Under the pieces are notes generated by a model. The model searched no databases. It saw nothing but the letters and a program-made list of their open reading frames with translations, and was not told where the DNA came from. A DNA stretch of 64,000 nucleotides, taken from NCBI GenBank assembly GCA_029207755.1, contig JARCOQ010000175.1, positions 1 through 64,000 of the forward strand, in the 5' to 3' direction. The DNA comes from Chamaea fasciata. Lineage: Eukaryota; Chordata; Aves; Passeriformes; Sylviidae. How positions within the stretch are numbered: the stretch's first letter is position 1; every line of letters begins with the position of its first letter. Of the stretch, positions 21,453 to 32,790 are shown one piece after another. Position numbers and translations under genes: made by a program.

Positions 21453-24400
21453 GCGTCTCTGCTTGTGGAGAGCTCGGAAACCGCGCCTAGCCACTGCTCC
21501 CAGCCAGCCTGCAGCGTGCAGCCTCCGAGAGCACTAGGCGAGGCCAAAAGGCGCTTTCTCGCTTCCCAGGCTAAGAGAAGCACTTTCCGTGCTGCAAACA
21601 GCTTGTCTGCTTGTGGAGAGCTCGGAAACAGCGCCTAGCCGCTGTTCGCAGCCAGCCTGCTGCGTACCGCCGAACAAAGCGCTAGGCGCGGCCAAAAGGC
21701 GCTTTCTCGCTTCCCAGGCTAAGAGAAGCACTTTCCGTGCTGCAAACAGCTTCTCTGCTTGTGGAGAGCTCGGAAACCACTCCTAGCCGCTGATCACAGC
21801 CAGCCTGCAGCGTGCAGCCTCCGAGAGCACTAGACGCGGCCAAAAGGCGCTTTCTCGCTTCCCAGGATAAGAGAAGCACTTTCCGTGCTGCAAACAGCTT
21901 CTCTGCTTGTGGAGAGCTCGGAAACCGCGCCTAGCCGCTGTTCGCAGCCAGCCTGCAGCGTGCAGCCTCCGAGAGCACTAGGCGTGGCGAAAAAACGCTT
22001 TCTCGCTTCCCAGGCTAAGAGAAGCACTTTCCCTGCTGCAAACAGCTTCTCTGCTTGTGGAGAGCTCGGAAACAGCGCCTAGCCACTGCTCGCAGCCAGC
22101 CTGCAGCGTGCAGCCTCCGACTGCACTAGGCGAGGCCAAAAGGCGCTTTCTGGCTTCCCAGGCTAAGAGAAGAACTTTCCGTGCTGCAAACAGCTTCTCT
22201 GCTTGTGGAGAGCTTGGAAACAGCGCCTAGCCGCTGTTCGCAGTCAGCCTGCCGCGAAACATCGGACAAAGCACTAGGCAAGGGCAAAAGGCGCTTTCTC
22301 GCTTCCCAGGCTAAGAGAAGCACTTTCCGTGCTGCAAACAGCTTCTCTGCTTGTGGAGAGCTCGGAAACCGCGCCTAGCCGCTGTTCGCAGCCAGCCTGC
22401 AGCGTGCAGCCTCCGAGAGCACTAGGCGCGGCCAAAAGGCGCTTTCTCGCTTCCCAGGGTAAGAGAAGCACTTTCCGTGCTGCAAAAAGCTTCTCTGCTT
22501 GTGGAGAGCTCTGAAACAGCGCCTAGCCGCTGTTCTCAGCCAGCCTGCAGCGTGCAGCCTCCGAGAGCACTAGGCGCGGCCAAAAGGCGCTTTCTGGCTT
22601 CCCAGGCTAAGAGAAGCACTTTCCGGGCTGCAAACAGCTTCTCTGCTTGTGGAGAGCTCGGAAACAGCGCCTAGCCGCTGTTCCCAGCCAGCCTACAGCG
22701 TGCAGCCTGCGAGAGCACGAGGCGCGGCCAAAAGGCGCTTTCTCGCTTCCCAGGATAAGAGAAGCACTTTCCGTGCTGCAAATAGCTTCTCTGCTTATGG
22801 AGAGCTCGGAAAGAGCACCTAGCCGCTGTTCCTAGCCAGTCTGCTGCGAAACGCCGGAGAAAGCACGAGGCACGGCCAAAAGGCGCTTTCTCGCTTCCCA
22901 GGCTAAGAGAAGCACTTTGCGTGCTGCAAACAGCTTCTCTGCTTGTGGAGAGCTCGGAAACAGCGCATAGCCGCTGTTCCCAGCCAGCCTGCAGCGTGCA
23001 GCCTCCGACAGCACTAGGCGCGGCCAAAAAAACGCTTTCTCGCTTCCCAGGCTAAGAGAAGCACTTTCCGTGCTGCAAACAGCGTCTCTGCTTGTGGAGA
23101 GCTCGGAAACCGCGCCTAGCCACTGCTCCCAGCCAGCCTGCAGCGTGCAGCCTCCGAGAGCACTAGGCGAGGCCAAAAGGCGCTTTCTCGCTTCCCAGGC
23201 TAAGAGAAGCACTTTCCGTGCTGCAAACAGCTTGTCTGCTTGTGGAGAGCTCGGAAACAGCGCCTAGCCGCTGTTCGCAGCCAGCCTGCTGCGTACCGCC
23301 GGACAAAGCGCTAGGCGCGGCCAAAAGGCGCTTTCTCGCTTCCCAGGCTAAGAGAAGCACTTTCCGTGCTGCAAACAGCTTCTCTGCTTGTGGAGAGCTC
23401 GGAAACCACTCCTAGCCGCTGATCACAGCCAGCCTGCAGCGTGCAGCCTCCGAGAGCACTAGACGCGGCCAAAAGGCGCTTTCTCGCTTCCCAGGATAAG
23501 AGAAGCACTTTCCGTGCTGCAAACAGCTTCTCTGCTTGTGGAGAGCTCGGAAACCGCGCCTAGCCGCTGTTCGCAGCCAGCCTGCAGCGTGCAGCCTCCG
23601 AGAGCACTAGGCGTGGCCAAAAAACGCTTTCTCGCTTCCCAGGCTAAGAGAAGCACTTTCCGTGCTGCAAACAGCTTCTCTGCTTGTGGAGAGCTCGGAA
23701 ACAGTGCCTAGCCACTGCTCGCAGCCAGCCTGCAGCGTGCAGCCTCCGACTGCACTAGGCGAGGCCAAAAGGCGCTTTCTGGCTTCCCAGGCTAAGAGAA
23801 GAACTTTCCGTGCTGCAAACAGCTTCTCTGCTTGTGGAGAGCTTGGAAACAGCGCCTAGCCGCTGTTCGCAGTCAGCCTGCAGCGAAACATCGGACAAAG
23901 CACTAGGAAAGGGCAAAAGGCGCTTTCTCGCTTCCCAGGCTAAGAGAAGCACTTTCCGTGCTGCAAACAGCTTCTCTGCTTGTGGAGAGCTCGGAAACCG
24001 CGCTAAGCCGCTGTTCGCAGCCAGCCTGCAGCGTGCAGCCTCCGAGAGCACTAGGCGCGGCCAAAAGGCGCTTTCTCGCTTCCCAGGGTAAGAGAAGCAC
24101 TTTCCGTGCTGCAAAAAGCTTCTCTGCTTGTGGAGAGCTCGGAAACAGCGCCTAGCCGCTGTTCTCAGCCAGCCTGCAGCGTGCAGCCTCCGAGAGAACT
24201 AGGCGCGGCTAAAAAACGCTTTCTCGCTTCCCAGGCTAAGAGAAGCACTTTCCGTGCTGCAAACAGCTTCTCTGCTTGTGGAGAGCTCGGAAACAGCGCC
24301 CAGCCGCTTTTCCCAGCCAGCCAGCAGCGAAACATCGGACAACGCACTAGGCACGGCCAAAAGGCGCTTTCTTGCTTCCCAGGCTAAGATAAGCACTTTC

Positions 24401-24514
24401 CGTGCTGCAAACAGCTTCTCTGCGTGTGGAGAGCTCGGAAACCGCGCCTAGCCGCTGCTCACAGCCAGCCTGCAGCGTGCAGCCTCCGAGAGCACTAGGC
24501 GCGGCCAAAAAGCG

Positions 24515-24660
24515 CTTTCTCGCTTCCCAGGATAAGAGAAGCACTTTCCGTGCTGCAAACAGCTTCTCTGCTTGTGGAGAGCTCGGAAACAGCGCCTAGC
24601 TGCTGTTCGCAGCAGCCTGCTGCTAAACGCCGAGAAAGCACTATGCACGGCCAAAAGGCG
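24515..24660 (+). repeat. Representative short (146-bp) monomer with extended CAGCAGC hairpin
   Basis: This unit is 146 bp. It lacks one base in the CAGCC/AGCC segment and one in the CGCCGGAG segment (here CGCCGAG). The first deletion turns the 4-bp hairpin into a perfect 7-bp stem, GCTGCTG (24599-24605), TTCG loop, CAGCAGC (24610-24616). About 35 such units are visible by eye. The only ones before 24 kb are near 2396 and 6249, which keep CGCCGGAG. After 31 kb they occur roughly every 0.3-1.5 kb. Confidence 0.9.
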
Positions 24661-25099
24661 CTTTCTCACTTCCCAGGCTAAGAGAAGCACTTTCCGTGCT
24701 GCAAACAGCTTCTCTGCTTGTGGAGAGCTCGGAAACCGCGCCTAGCCGCTGTTCCCAGCCAGCCTGCAGCGTGCAGCCTCCGAGAGAACTAGGCGCGGCC
24801 AAAAAACGCTTTCTCGCTTCCCAGGCTAAGAGAAGCACTTTCCGTGCTGCAAACAGCTTCTCTGCTTGTGGAGAGCTCGGAAACAGTGCCTAGCCACTGC
24901 TCGCAGCCAGCCTGCAGCGTGCAGCCTGCGAGAGCTCTAGGCGCGGCCTAAAGGCTCTTTCTGGCTTCCCAGGATAAGAGAAGCACTTTCCGTGCTGCAA
25001 ACACCTTCTCTGCTTTTGGAGAGCTCGGAAACAGCGCCTAGACGCTGTTCGCAGCCAGCCTGCAGCGAAACATCGGACAAAGCACTAGGCACGGGCAAA

Positions 25100-28000
25100 A
25101 GGCGCTTTCTCGCTTCCCAGGCTAAGAGAAGCACTTTCCGTGCTGCAAACAGCTTCTCTGCTTGTGGAGAGCTCGGAAACCGCGCCTAGCCGCTGTTCCC
25201 AGCCAGCCTGCAGCGTGCAGCCTCCGAGAGAACTAGGCGCGGCCAAAAAACGCTTTCTCGCTTCCCAGGCTAAGAGAAGCACTTTCCGTGCTGCAAACAG
25301 CTTCTCTGCTTGTGGAGAGCTCGGAAACAGTGCCTAGCCACTGCTCGCAGCCAGCCTGCAGCGTGCAGCCTGCGAGAGCTCTAGGCGCGGCCTAAAGGCT
25401 CTTTCTGGCTTCCCAGGATAAGAGAAGCACTTTCCGTGCTGCAAACACCTTCTCTGCTTCTGGAGAGCTCGGAAACAGCGCCTAGACGCTGTTCGCAGCC
25501 AGCCTGCAGCGAAACATCGGACAAAGCACTAGGCAAGGGCAAAAGGCGCTTTCTCGCTTCCCAGGCTAAGAGAAGCACTTTCCGTGCTGCAAACAGCTTC
25601 TCTGCTTGTGGAGAGCTCGGAAACCGCGCCTAGCCGCTGTTCGCAGCCAGCCTGCAGCGTGCAGCCTCCGAGAGCACTAGGCGCGGCCAAAAGGCGCTTT
25701 CTCGCTTCCCAGGGTAAGAGAAGCACTTTCCGTGCTGCAAAAAGCTTCTCTGCTTGTGGAGAGCTCGGAAACAGCGCCTAGCCGCTGTTCTCAGCCAGCC
25801 TGCAGCGTGCAGCCTCCGAGAGCACTAGGCGCGGCCAAAAGGCGCTTTCTGGCTTCCCAGGCTAAGAGAAGCACTTTCCGGGCTGCAAACAGCTTCTCTG
25901 CTTGTGGAGAGCTCGGAAACAGCGCCTAGCCGCTGTTCCCAGCCAGCCTGCAGCGTGCAGCCTGCGAGAGCACTAGGCGCGGCCAAAAGGCGCTTTCTCG
26001 CTTCCCAGGCTAAGAGAAGCACTTTCCGTGCTGCAAACAGCTTCTCTGCTTGTGGAGAGCTCGGAAACCGCGCCTAGCCGCTGTTCGCAGCCAGCCTGCT
26101 GCTAAACGCCGAGAAAGCACTAGGCACGGCCAAAAGGCGCTTTCTTGCTTCCCAGGCTAAGAGAAGCACTTTCCGTGCTGCAAACAGCTTCTCTGCTTGT
26201 GGAGAGCTCGGAAACAGCGCCTAGCCGCTGTTCCCAGCCAGCCTGCAGCGTGCAGCCTCCGAGAGCACTAGGCGCGGCCAAAAAAACGCTTTCTCGCTTC
26301 CCAGGCTAAGAGAAGCACTTTCCGGGCTGCAAACAGCTTCTCTGCTTGTGGAGAGCTCGGAAACAGCGCCTAGCCGCTGTTCGCAGCCAGCCTGCTGCGT
26401 ACCGCCGGACAAAGCGCTAGGCGCGGCCAAAAGGCGCTTTCTCGCTTCCCAGGCTAAGAGAAGCACTTTCCGTGCTGCAAAAAGCTTCTCTGCTTGTGGA
26501 GAGCTCGGAAACCACTCCTAGCGGCTGATCACAGCCAGCCTGCAGCGTGCAGCCTCCGACAGCACTAGACGCGGCCAAAAGGCGCTTTCTCGCTTCCCAG
26601 GATAAGAGAAGCACTTTCCGTGCTGCAAACAGCTTCTCTGCTTGTGGAGAGCTCGGAAACCACGCCTAGCCGCTGTTCGCAGCCAGCCTGCAGCGTGCAG
26701 CCTCCGAGAGCACTAGGCGAGGCCAAAAGGCGCTTTCTGGCTTCCCAGGCTAAGAGACGAACTTTCCGTGCTGCAAATAGCTTCTCTGCTTGTGGAGAGC
26801 TTGGAAACAGCGCCTAGTCGCTGTTTGCAGCCAGCCTGCTGCGAAACGCAGGAGAAAGCACTAGGCACGGCCAAAAGGCGCTTTCTCGCTTCCCAGGCTA
26901 AGAGAAGCACTTTCCGTGCTGCAAACAGCTTCTCTGCTTGTGGAGAGCTCGGAAACAGCGCCTAGCTGCTGTTCCCAGCCAGCCTGCAGCGTGCAGCCTC
27001 CGAGAGCACTAGGCGCGGCCAAAAGGCGCTTTCTCGCTTCCCAGGCTAAGAGAAGCACTTTCCGTGCTGCAAACAGCTTCTCTGCTTGTGGAGAGCTCGG
27101 AAACAGCGCCTAGCTGCTGTTCCCAGCCAGCCTGCAGCGTGCAGCCTCCGAGAGCACTAGGCGCGGCAAAAAAAACGCTTTCTCGCTTCCCAGGCTAAGA
27201 GAAGCACTTTCCGTGCTGCAAACACCTTCTCTGCTTGTGGAGAGCTCGGAAACAGCGCCTAGCCACTGCTCGCAGCCAGCCTGCAGCGTGCAGCCTCCGA
27301 GAGAACTAGGCGCGGCCAAAAGGCGCTTTCTCGCCTCCGAGTCAAAGAGAAGCACTTTCCGTGCTGCAAACAGCTTCTCTGCTTGTGGAGAGCTCGGAAA
27401 CCGTGCCTAGCTGCTGTTCGCAGCCAGCCTGCAGCGTGCGGCCTCCGAGAGCAATAGGTGTGGCCAAAAGGCGCTTTCTCGCATCCCAGGCTAAGAGAAG
27501 CACTTTCCGTGCTGCAAACAGCTTCTCTGCTTGTGGAGAGTTTGGAAACCGCGCCTAGCCGCTGTTCGCAGCCAGCCTGCTGCGAAACGCCGGAGAAAGC
27601 ACTAGGCACGGCCAAAAGGCGCTTTCTCGCTTCCCAGGATAAGAGAAGCACTTTCCGTGCTGCAAACAGCTTCTCTGCTTGTGGAGAGCTCGGAAACCGC
27701 GCCTAGCCGCTGTTCGCAGCCAGCCTGCTGCGAAACGCCGGAGAAAGCACTAGGCGCGGCCAAAAGGCGCTTTCTCGCTTCCCAGGCTAAGAGAAGCACT
27801 TTCCGGGCTGCAAACAGCTTCTCTGCTTGTGGAGAGCTCGGAAACAGCACCTAGCCGCTGTTCGCAGCCAGCCTGCAGCGTGCAGCCTCCGAGAGCACGA
27901 GGCGCGGCCAAAAGGCGCTTTCTCGCTTCCCAGGATAAGAGAAGCACTTTCCGTGCTGCAAATAGCTTCTCTGCTTATGGAGAGCTCGGAAAGAGCACCT

Positions 28001-31000
28001 AGCCGCTGTTCCCAGCCAGTCTGCTGCGAAACGCCGGAGAAAGCACTAGGCACGGCCAAAAGGCGCTTTCTCGCTTCCCAGGCTAAGAGAAGCACTTTGC
28101 GTGCTGCAAACAGCTTCTCTGCTTGTGGAGAGCTCGGAAACAGCGCATAGCCGCTGTTCCCAGCCAGCCTGCAGCGTGCAGCCTCCGACAGCACTAGGCG
28201 CGGCCAAAAAAACGCTTTCTCGCTTCCCAGGCTAAGAGAAGCACTTTCCGTGCTGCAAACAGCGTCTCTGCTTGTGGAGAGCTCGGAAACCGCGCCTAGC
28301 CACTGCTCCCAGCCAGCCTGCAGCGTGCAGCCTCCGAGAGCACTAGGCGAGGCCAAAAGGCGCTTTCTCGCTTCCCAGGCTAAGAGAAGCACTTTCCGTG
28401 CTGCAAACAGCTTGTCTGCTTGTGGAGAGCTCGGAAACAGCGCCTAGCCGCTGTTCGCAGCCAGCCTGCTGCGTACCGCCGAACAAAGCGCTAGGCGCGG
28501 CCAAAAGGCGCTTTCTCGCTTCCCAGGCTAAGAGAAGCACTTTCCGTGCTGCAAACAGCTTCTCTGCTTGTGGAGAGCTCGGAAACCACTCCTAGCCGCT
28601 GATCACAGCCAGCCTGCAGCGTGCAGCCTCCGAGAGCACTAGACGCGGCCAAAAGGCGCTTTCTCGCTTCCCAGGATAAGAGAAGCACTTTCCGTGCTGC
28701 AAACAGCTTCTCTGCTTGTGGAGAGCTCGGAAACCGCGCCTAGCCGCTGTTCGCAGCCAGCCTGCAGCGTGCAGCCTCCGAGAGCACTAGGCGTGGCCAA
28801 AAAACGCTTTCTCGCTTCCCAGGCTAAGAGAAGCACTTTCCCTGCTGCAAACAGCTTCTCTGCTTGTGGAGAGCTCGGAAACAGTGCCTAGCCACTGCTC
28901 GCAGCCAGCCTGCAGCGTGCAGCCTCCGACTGCACTAGGCGAGGCCAAAAAGCGCTTTCTGGCTTCCCAGGCTAAGAGAAGAACTTTCCGTGCTGCAAAC
29001 AGCTTCTCTGCTTGTGGAGAGCTTGGAAACAGCGCCTAGCCGCTGTTCGCAGTCAGCCTGCCGCGAAACATCGGACAAAGCACTAGGCAAGGGCAAAAGG
29101 CGCTTTCTCGCTTCCCAGGCTAAGAGAAGCACTTTCCGTGCTGCAAACAGCTTCTCTGCTTGTGGAGAGCTCGGAAACCGCGCCTAGCCGCTGTTCGCAG
29201 CCAGCCTGCAGCGTGCAGCCTCCGAGAGCACTAGGCGCGGCCAAAAGGCGCTTTCTCGCTTCCCAGGGTAAGAGAAGCACTTTCCGTGCTGCAAAAAGCT
29301 TCTCTGCTTGTGGAGAGCTCGGAAACAGCGCCTAGCCGCTGTTCTCAGCCAGCCTGCAGCGTGCAGCCTCCGAGAGCACTAGGCGCAGGCAAAAGGCGCT
29401 TTCTGGCTTCCCAGGCTAAGAGAAGCACTTTCCGGGCTGCAAACAGCTTCTCTGCTTGTGGAGAGCTCGGAAACAGCGCCTAGCCGCTGTTCCCAGCCAG
29501 CCTACAGCGTGCAGCCTCCGAGAGCACGAGGCGCGGCCAAAAGGCGCTTTCTCGCTTCCCAGGATAAGAGAAGCACTTTCCGTGCTGCAAATAGCTTCTC
29601 TGCTTATGGAGAGCTCGGAAAGAGCACCTAGCCGCTGTTCCTAGCCAGTCTGCTGCGAAACGCCGGAGAAAGCACGAGGCACGGCCAAAAGGCGCTTTCT
29701 CGCTTCCCAGGCTAAGAGAAGCACTTTGCGTGCTGCAAACAGCTTCTCTGCTTGTGGAGAGCTCGGAAACAGCGCATAGCCGCTGTTCCCAGCCAGCCTG
29801 CAGCGTGCAGCCTCCGACAGCACTAGGCGCGGCCAAAAAAAACGCTTTCTCGCTTCCCAGGCTAAGAGAAGCACTTTCCGTGCTGCAAACAGCGTCTCTG
29901 CTTGTGGAGAGCTCGGAAACCGCGCCTAGCCACTGCTCCCAGCCAGCCTGCAGCGTGCAGCCTCCGAGAGCACTAGGCGAGGCCAAAAGGCGCTTTCTCG
30001 CTTCCCAGGCTAAGAGAAGCACTTTCCGTGCTGCAAACAGCTTGTCTGCTTGTGGAGAGCTCGGAAACAGCGCCTAGCCGCTGTTCGCAGCCAGCCTGCT
30101 GCGTACCGCCGGACAAAGCGCTAGGCGCGGCCAAAAGGCGCTTTCTCGCTTCCCAGGCTAAGAGAAGCACTTTCCGTGCTGCAAACAGCTTCTCTGCTTG
30201 TGGAGAGCTCGGAAACCGCGCCTAGCCGCTGTTCGCAGCCAGCCTGCAGCGTGCAGCCTCCGAGAGCACTAGGCGTGGCCAAAAAACGCTTTCTCGCTTC
30301 CCAGGCTAAGAGAAGCACTTTCCGTGCTGCAAACAGCTTCTCTGCTTGTGGAGAGCTCGGAAACAGTGCCTAGCCACTGCTCGCAGCCAGCCTGCAGCGT
30401 GCAGCCTCCGACTGCACTAGGCGAGGCCAAAAGGCGCTTTCTGGCTTCCCAGGCTAAGAGAAGAACTTTCCGTGCTGCAAACAGCTTCTCTGCTTGTGGA
30501 GAGCTTGGAAACAGCGCCTAGCCGCTGTTCGCAGTCAGCCTGCAGCGAAACATCGGACAAAGCACTAGGAAAGGGCAAAAGGCGCTTTCTCGCTTCCCAG
30601 GCTAAGAGAAGCACTTTCCGTGCTGCAAACAGCTTCTCTGCTTGTGGAGAGCTCGGAAACCGCGCTAAGCCGCTGTTCGCAGCCAGCCTGCAGCGTGCAG
30701 CCTCCGAGAGCACTAGGCGCGGCCAAAAGGCGCTTTCTCGCTTCCCAGGGTAAGAGAAGCACTTTCCGTGCTGCAAAAAGCTTCTCTGCTTGTGGAGAGC
30801 TCGGAAACAGCGCCTAGCCGCTGTTCTCAGCCAGCCTGCAGCGTGCAGCCTCCGAGAGAACTAGGCGCGGCTAAAAAACGCTTTCTCGCTTCCCAGGCTA
30901 AGAGAAGCACTTTCCGTGCTGCAAACAGCTTCTCTGCTTGTGGAGAGCTCGGAAACAGCGCCCAGCCGCTTTTCCCAGCCAGCCAGCAGCGAAACATCGG

Positions 31001-31820
31001 ACAACGCACTAGGCACGGCCAAAAGGCGCTTTCTTGCTTCCCAGGCTAAGATAAGCACTTTCCGTGCTGCAAACAGCTTCTCTGCGTGTGGAGAGCTCGG
31101 AAACCGCGCCTAGCCGCTGCTCACAGCCAGCCTGCAGCGTGCAGCCTCCGAGAGCACTAGGCGCGGCCAAAAAGCGCTTTCTCGCTTCCCAGGATAAGAG
31201 AAGCACTTTCCGTGCTGCAAACAGCTTCTCTGCTTGTGGAGAGCTCGGAAACAGCGCCTAGCTGCTGTTCGCAGCAGCCTGCTGCTAAACGCCGAGAAAG
31301 CACTATGCACGGCCAAAAGGCGCTTTCTCACTTCCCAGGCTAAGAGAAGCACTTTCCGTGCTGCAAACAGCTTCTCTGCTTGTGGAGAGCTCGGAAACCG
31401 CGCCTAGCCGCTGTTCCCAGCCAGCCTGCAGCGTGCAGCCTCCGAGAGAACTAGGCGCGGCCAAAAAACGCTTTCTCGCTTCCCAGGCTAAGAGAAGCAC
31501 TTTCCGTGCTGCAAACAGCTTCTCTGCTTGTGGAGAGCTCGGAAACAGTGCCTAGCCACTGCTCGCAGCCAGCCTGCAGCGTGCAGCCTGCGAGAGCTCT
31601 AGGCGCGGCCTAAAGGCTCTTTCTGGCTTCCCAGGATAAGAGAAGCACTTTCCGTGCTGCAAACACCTTCTCTGCTTCTGGAGAGCTCGGAAACAGCGCC
31701 TAGACGCTGTTCGCAGCCAGCCTGCAGCGAAACATCGGACAAAGCACTAGGCACGGGCAAAAGGCGCTTTCTCGCTTCCCAGGCTAAGAGAAGCACTTTC
31801 CGTGCTGCAAACAGCTTCTC
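25100..31820 (+). repeat. 6.81-kb higher-order repeat, copy 2, one monomer shorter
   Basis: Matches 18292-25100. The offset is 6808-6810 bp up to about 30.19 kb and 6662 bp after it, so one whole monomer (the GATCACAGCC unit found near 23.4 kb) is missing. It carries the older states C at 26403, G at 27979 and A8 at 27168-27175. It is therefore not a simple later copy of the 18.3-21.4 kb segment. Confidence 0.87.
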
Positions 31821-32790
31821 TGCTTGTGGAGAGCTCGGAAACAGCGCCCAGCTGCTGTTCCCTGCCAGCCTGCAGCGTGCAGCCTCCGAGAGAACTAGGC
31901 GCGGCCAAAAGGCGCTTTCTCGCTTCCCAGGCTAAGAGAAGCACTTTCGGTGCGGCAAACAGCTTCTCTGCTTGTGGAGAGCTCAGAAACCGCGCCAAGC
32001 CAGTGCTCGCAGCCAGCCTGTAGCGTGCAGCCTCCGACTGCACTAGGCGAGGCCAAAAGGCGCTTTCTGGCTTCCCAGGCTAAGAGAAGAACTTTCCGTG
32101 CTGCAAACAGCTTCTCTGCTTGTGGAGAGCTTGGAAACTGCGCCTAGCCGCTGTTCGCAGTCAGCCTGCCGCGAAACATCGGACAAAGCACTAGGCAAGG
32201 GCAAAAGGCGCTTTCTCGCTTCCCAGGCTAAGAGAAGCACTTTCCGTGCTGCAAACAGCTTCTCTGCTTGTGGAGAGCTCGGAAACCGCGCCTAGCCGCT
32301 GTTCGCAGCCAGCCTGCAGCGTGCAGCCTCCGAGAGCACTAGGCGCGGCCAAAAGGCGCTTTCTCGCTTCCCAGGGTAAGAGAAGCACTTTCCGTGCTGC
32401 AAAAAGCTTCTCTGCTTGTGGAGAGCTCGGAAACAGCGCCTAGCCGCTGTTCTCAGCCAGCCTGCAGCGTGCAGCCTCCGAGAGCACTAGGCGCGGCCAA
32501 AAGGCGCTTTCTGGCTTCCCAGGCTAAGAGAAGCACTTTCCGGGCTGCAAACAGCTTCTCTGCTTGTGGAGAGCTCGGAAACAGCGCCTAGCCGCTGTTC
32601 CCAGCCAGCCTGCAGCGTGCAGCCTGCGAGAGCACTAGGCGCGGCCAAAAGGCGCTTTCTCGCTTCCCAGGCTAAGAGAAGCACTTTCCGTGCTGCAAAC
32701 AGCTTCTCTGCTTGTGGAGAGCTCGGAAACCGCGCCTAGCCGCTGTTCGCAGCCAGCCTGCTGCTAAACGCCGAGAAAGCACTAGGCACG
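30830..32790 (+). repeat. 2.37-kb internal repeat, copy 1
   Basis: About 13 monomers that recur at 33195-35155 (offset 2365 bp, 16 units including short ones). Shared marks are the GACAACGCAC type, AAGATAAGCAC, the TTCTGGAGAGC monomer with CAAACACC, and TTCGGTGCGGCAAAC. The block spans the point where the array becomes rich in 146-bp monomers. Confidence 0.78.

Larger units (their letters stand above)
18292..25100 (+). repeat. 6.81-kb higher-order repeat, copy 1
   Basis: Forty-six monomers that recur at +6808 to +6810 bp, directly downstream. It includes the right 3109-bp copy, then 21.45-25.1 kb with the CATCGGAC/AAGGGC monomers, the CCAGCAGCG/GACAACGCAC type near 24.33 kb and the first GCTAAACGCCGAG 146-bp unit at 24515-24660. 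Confidence 0.88.
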
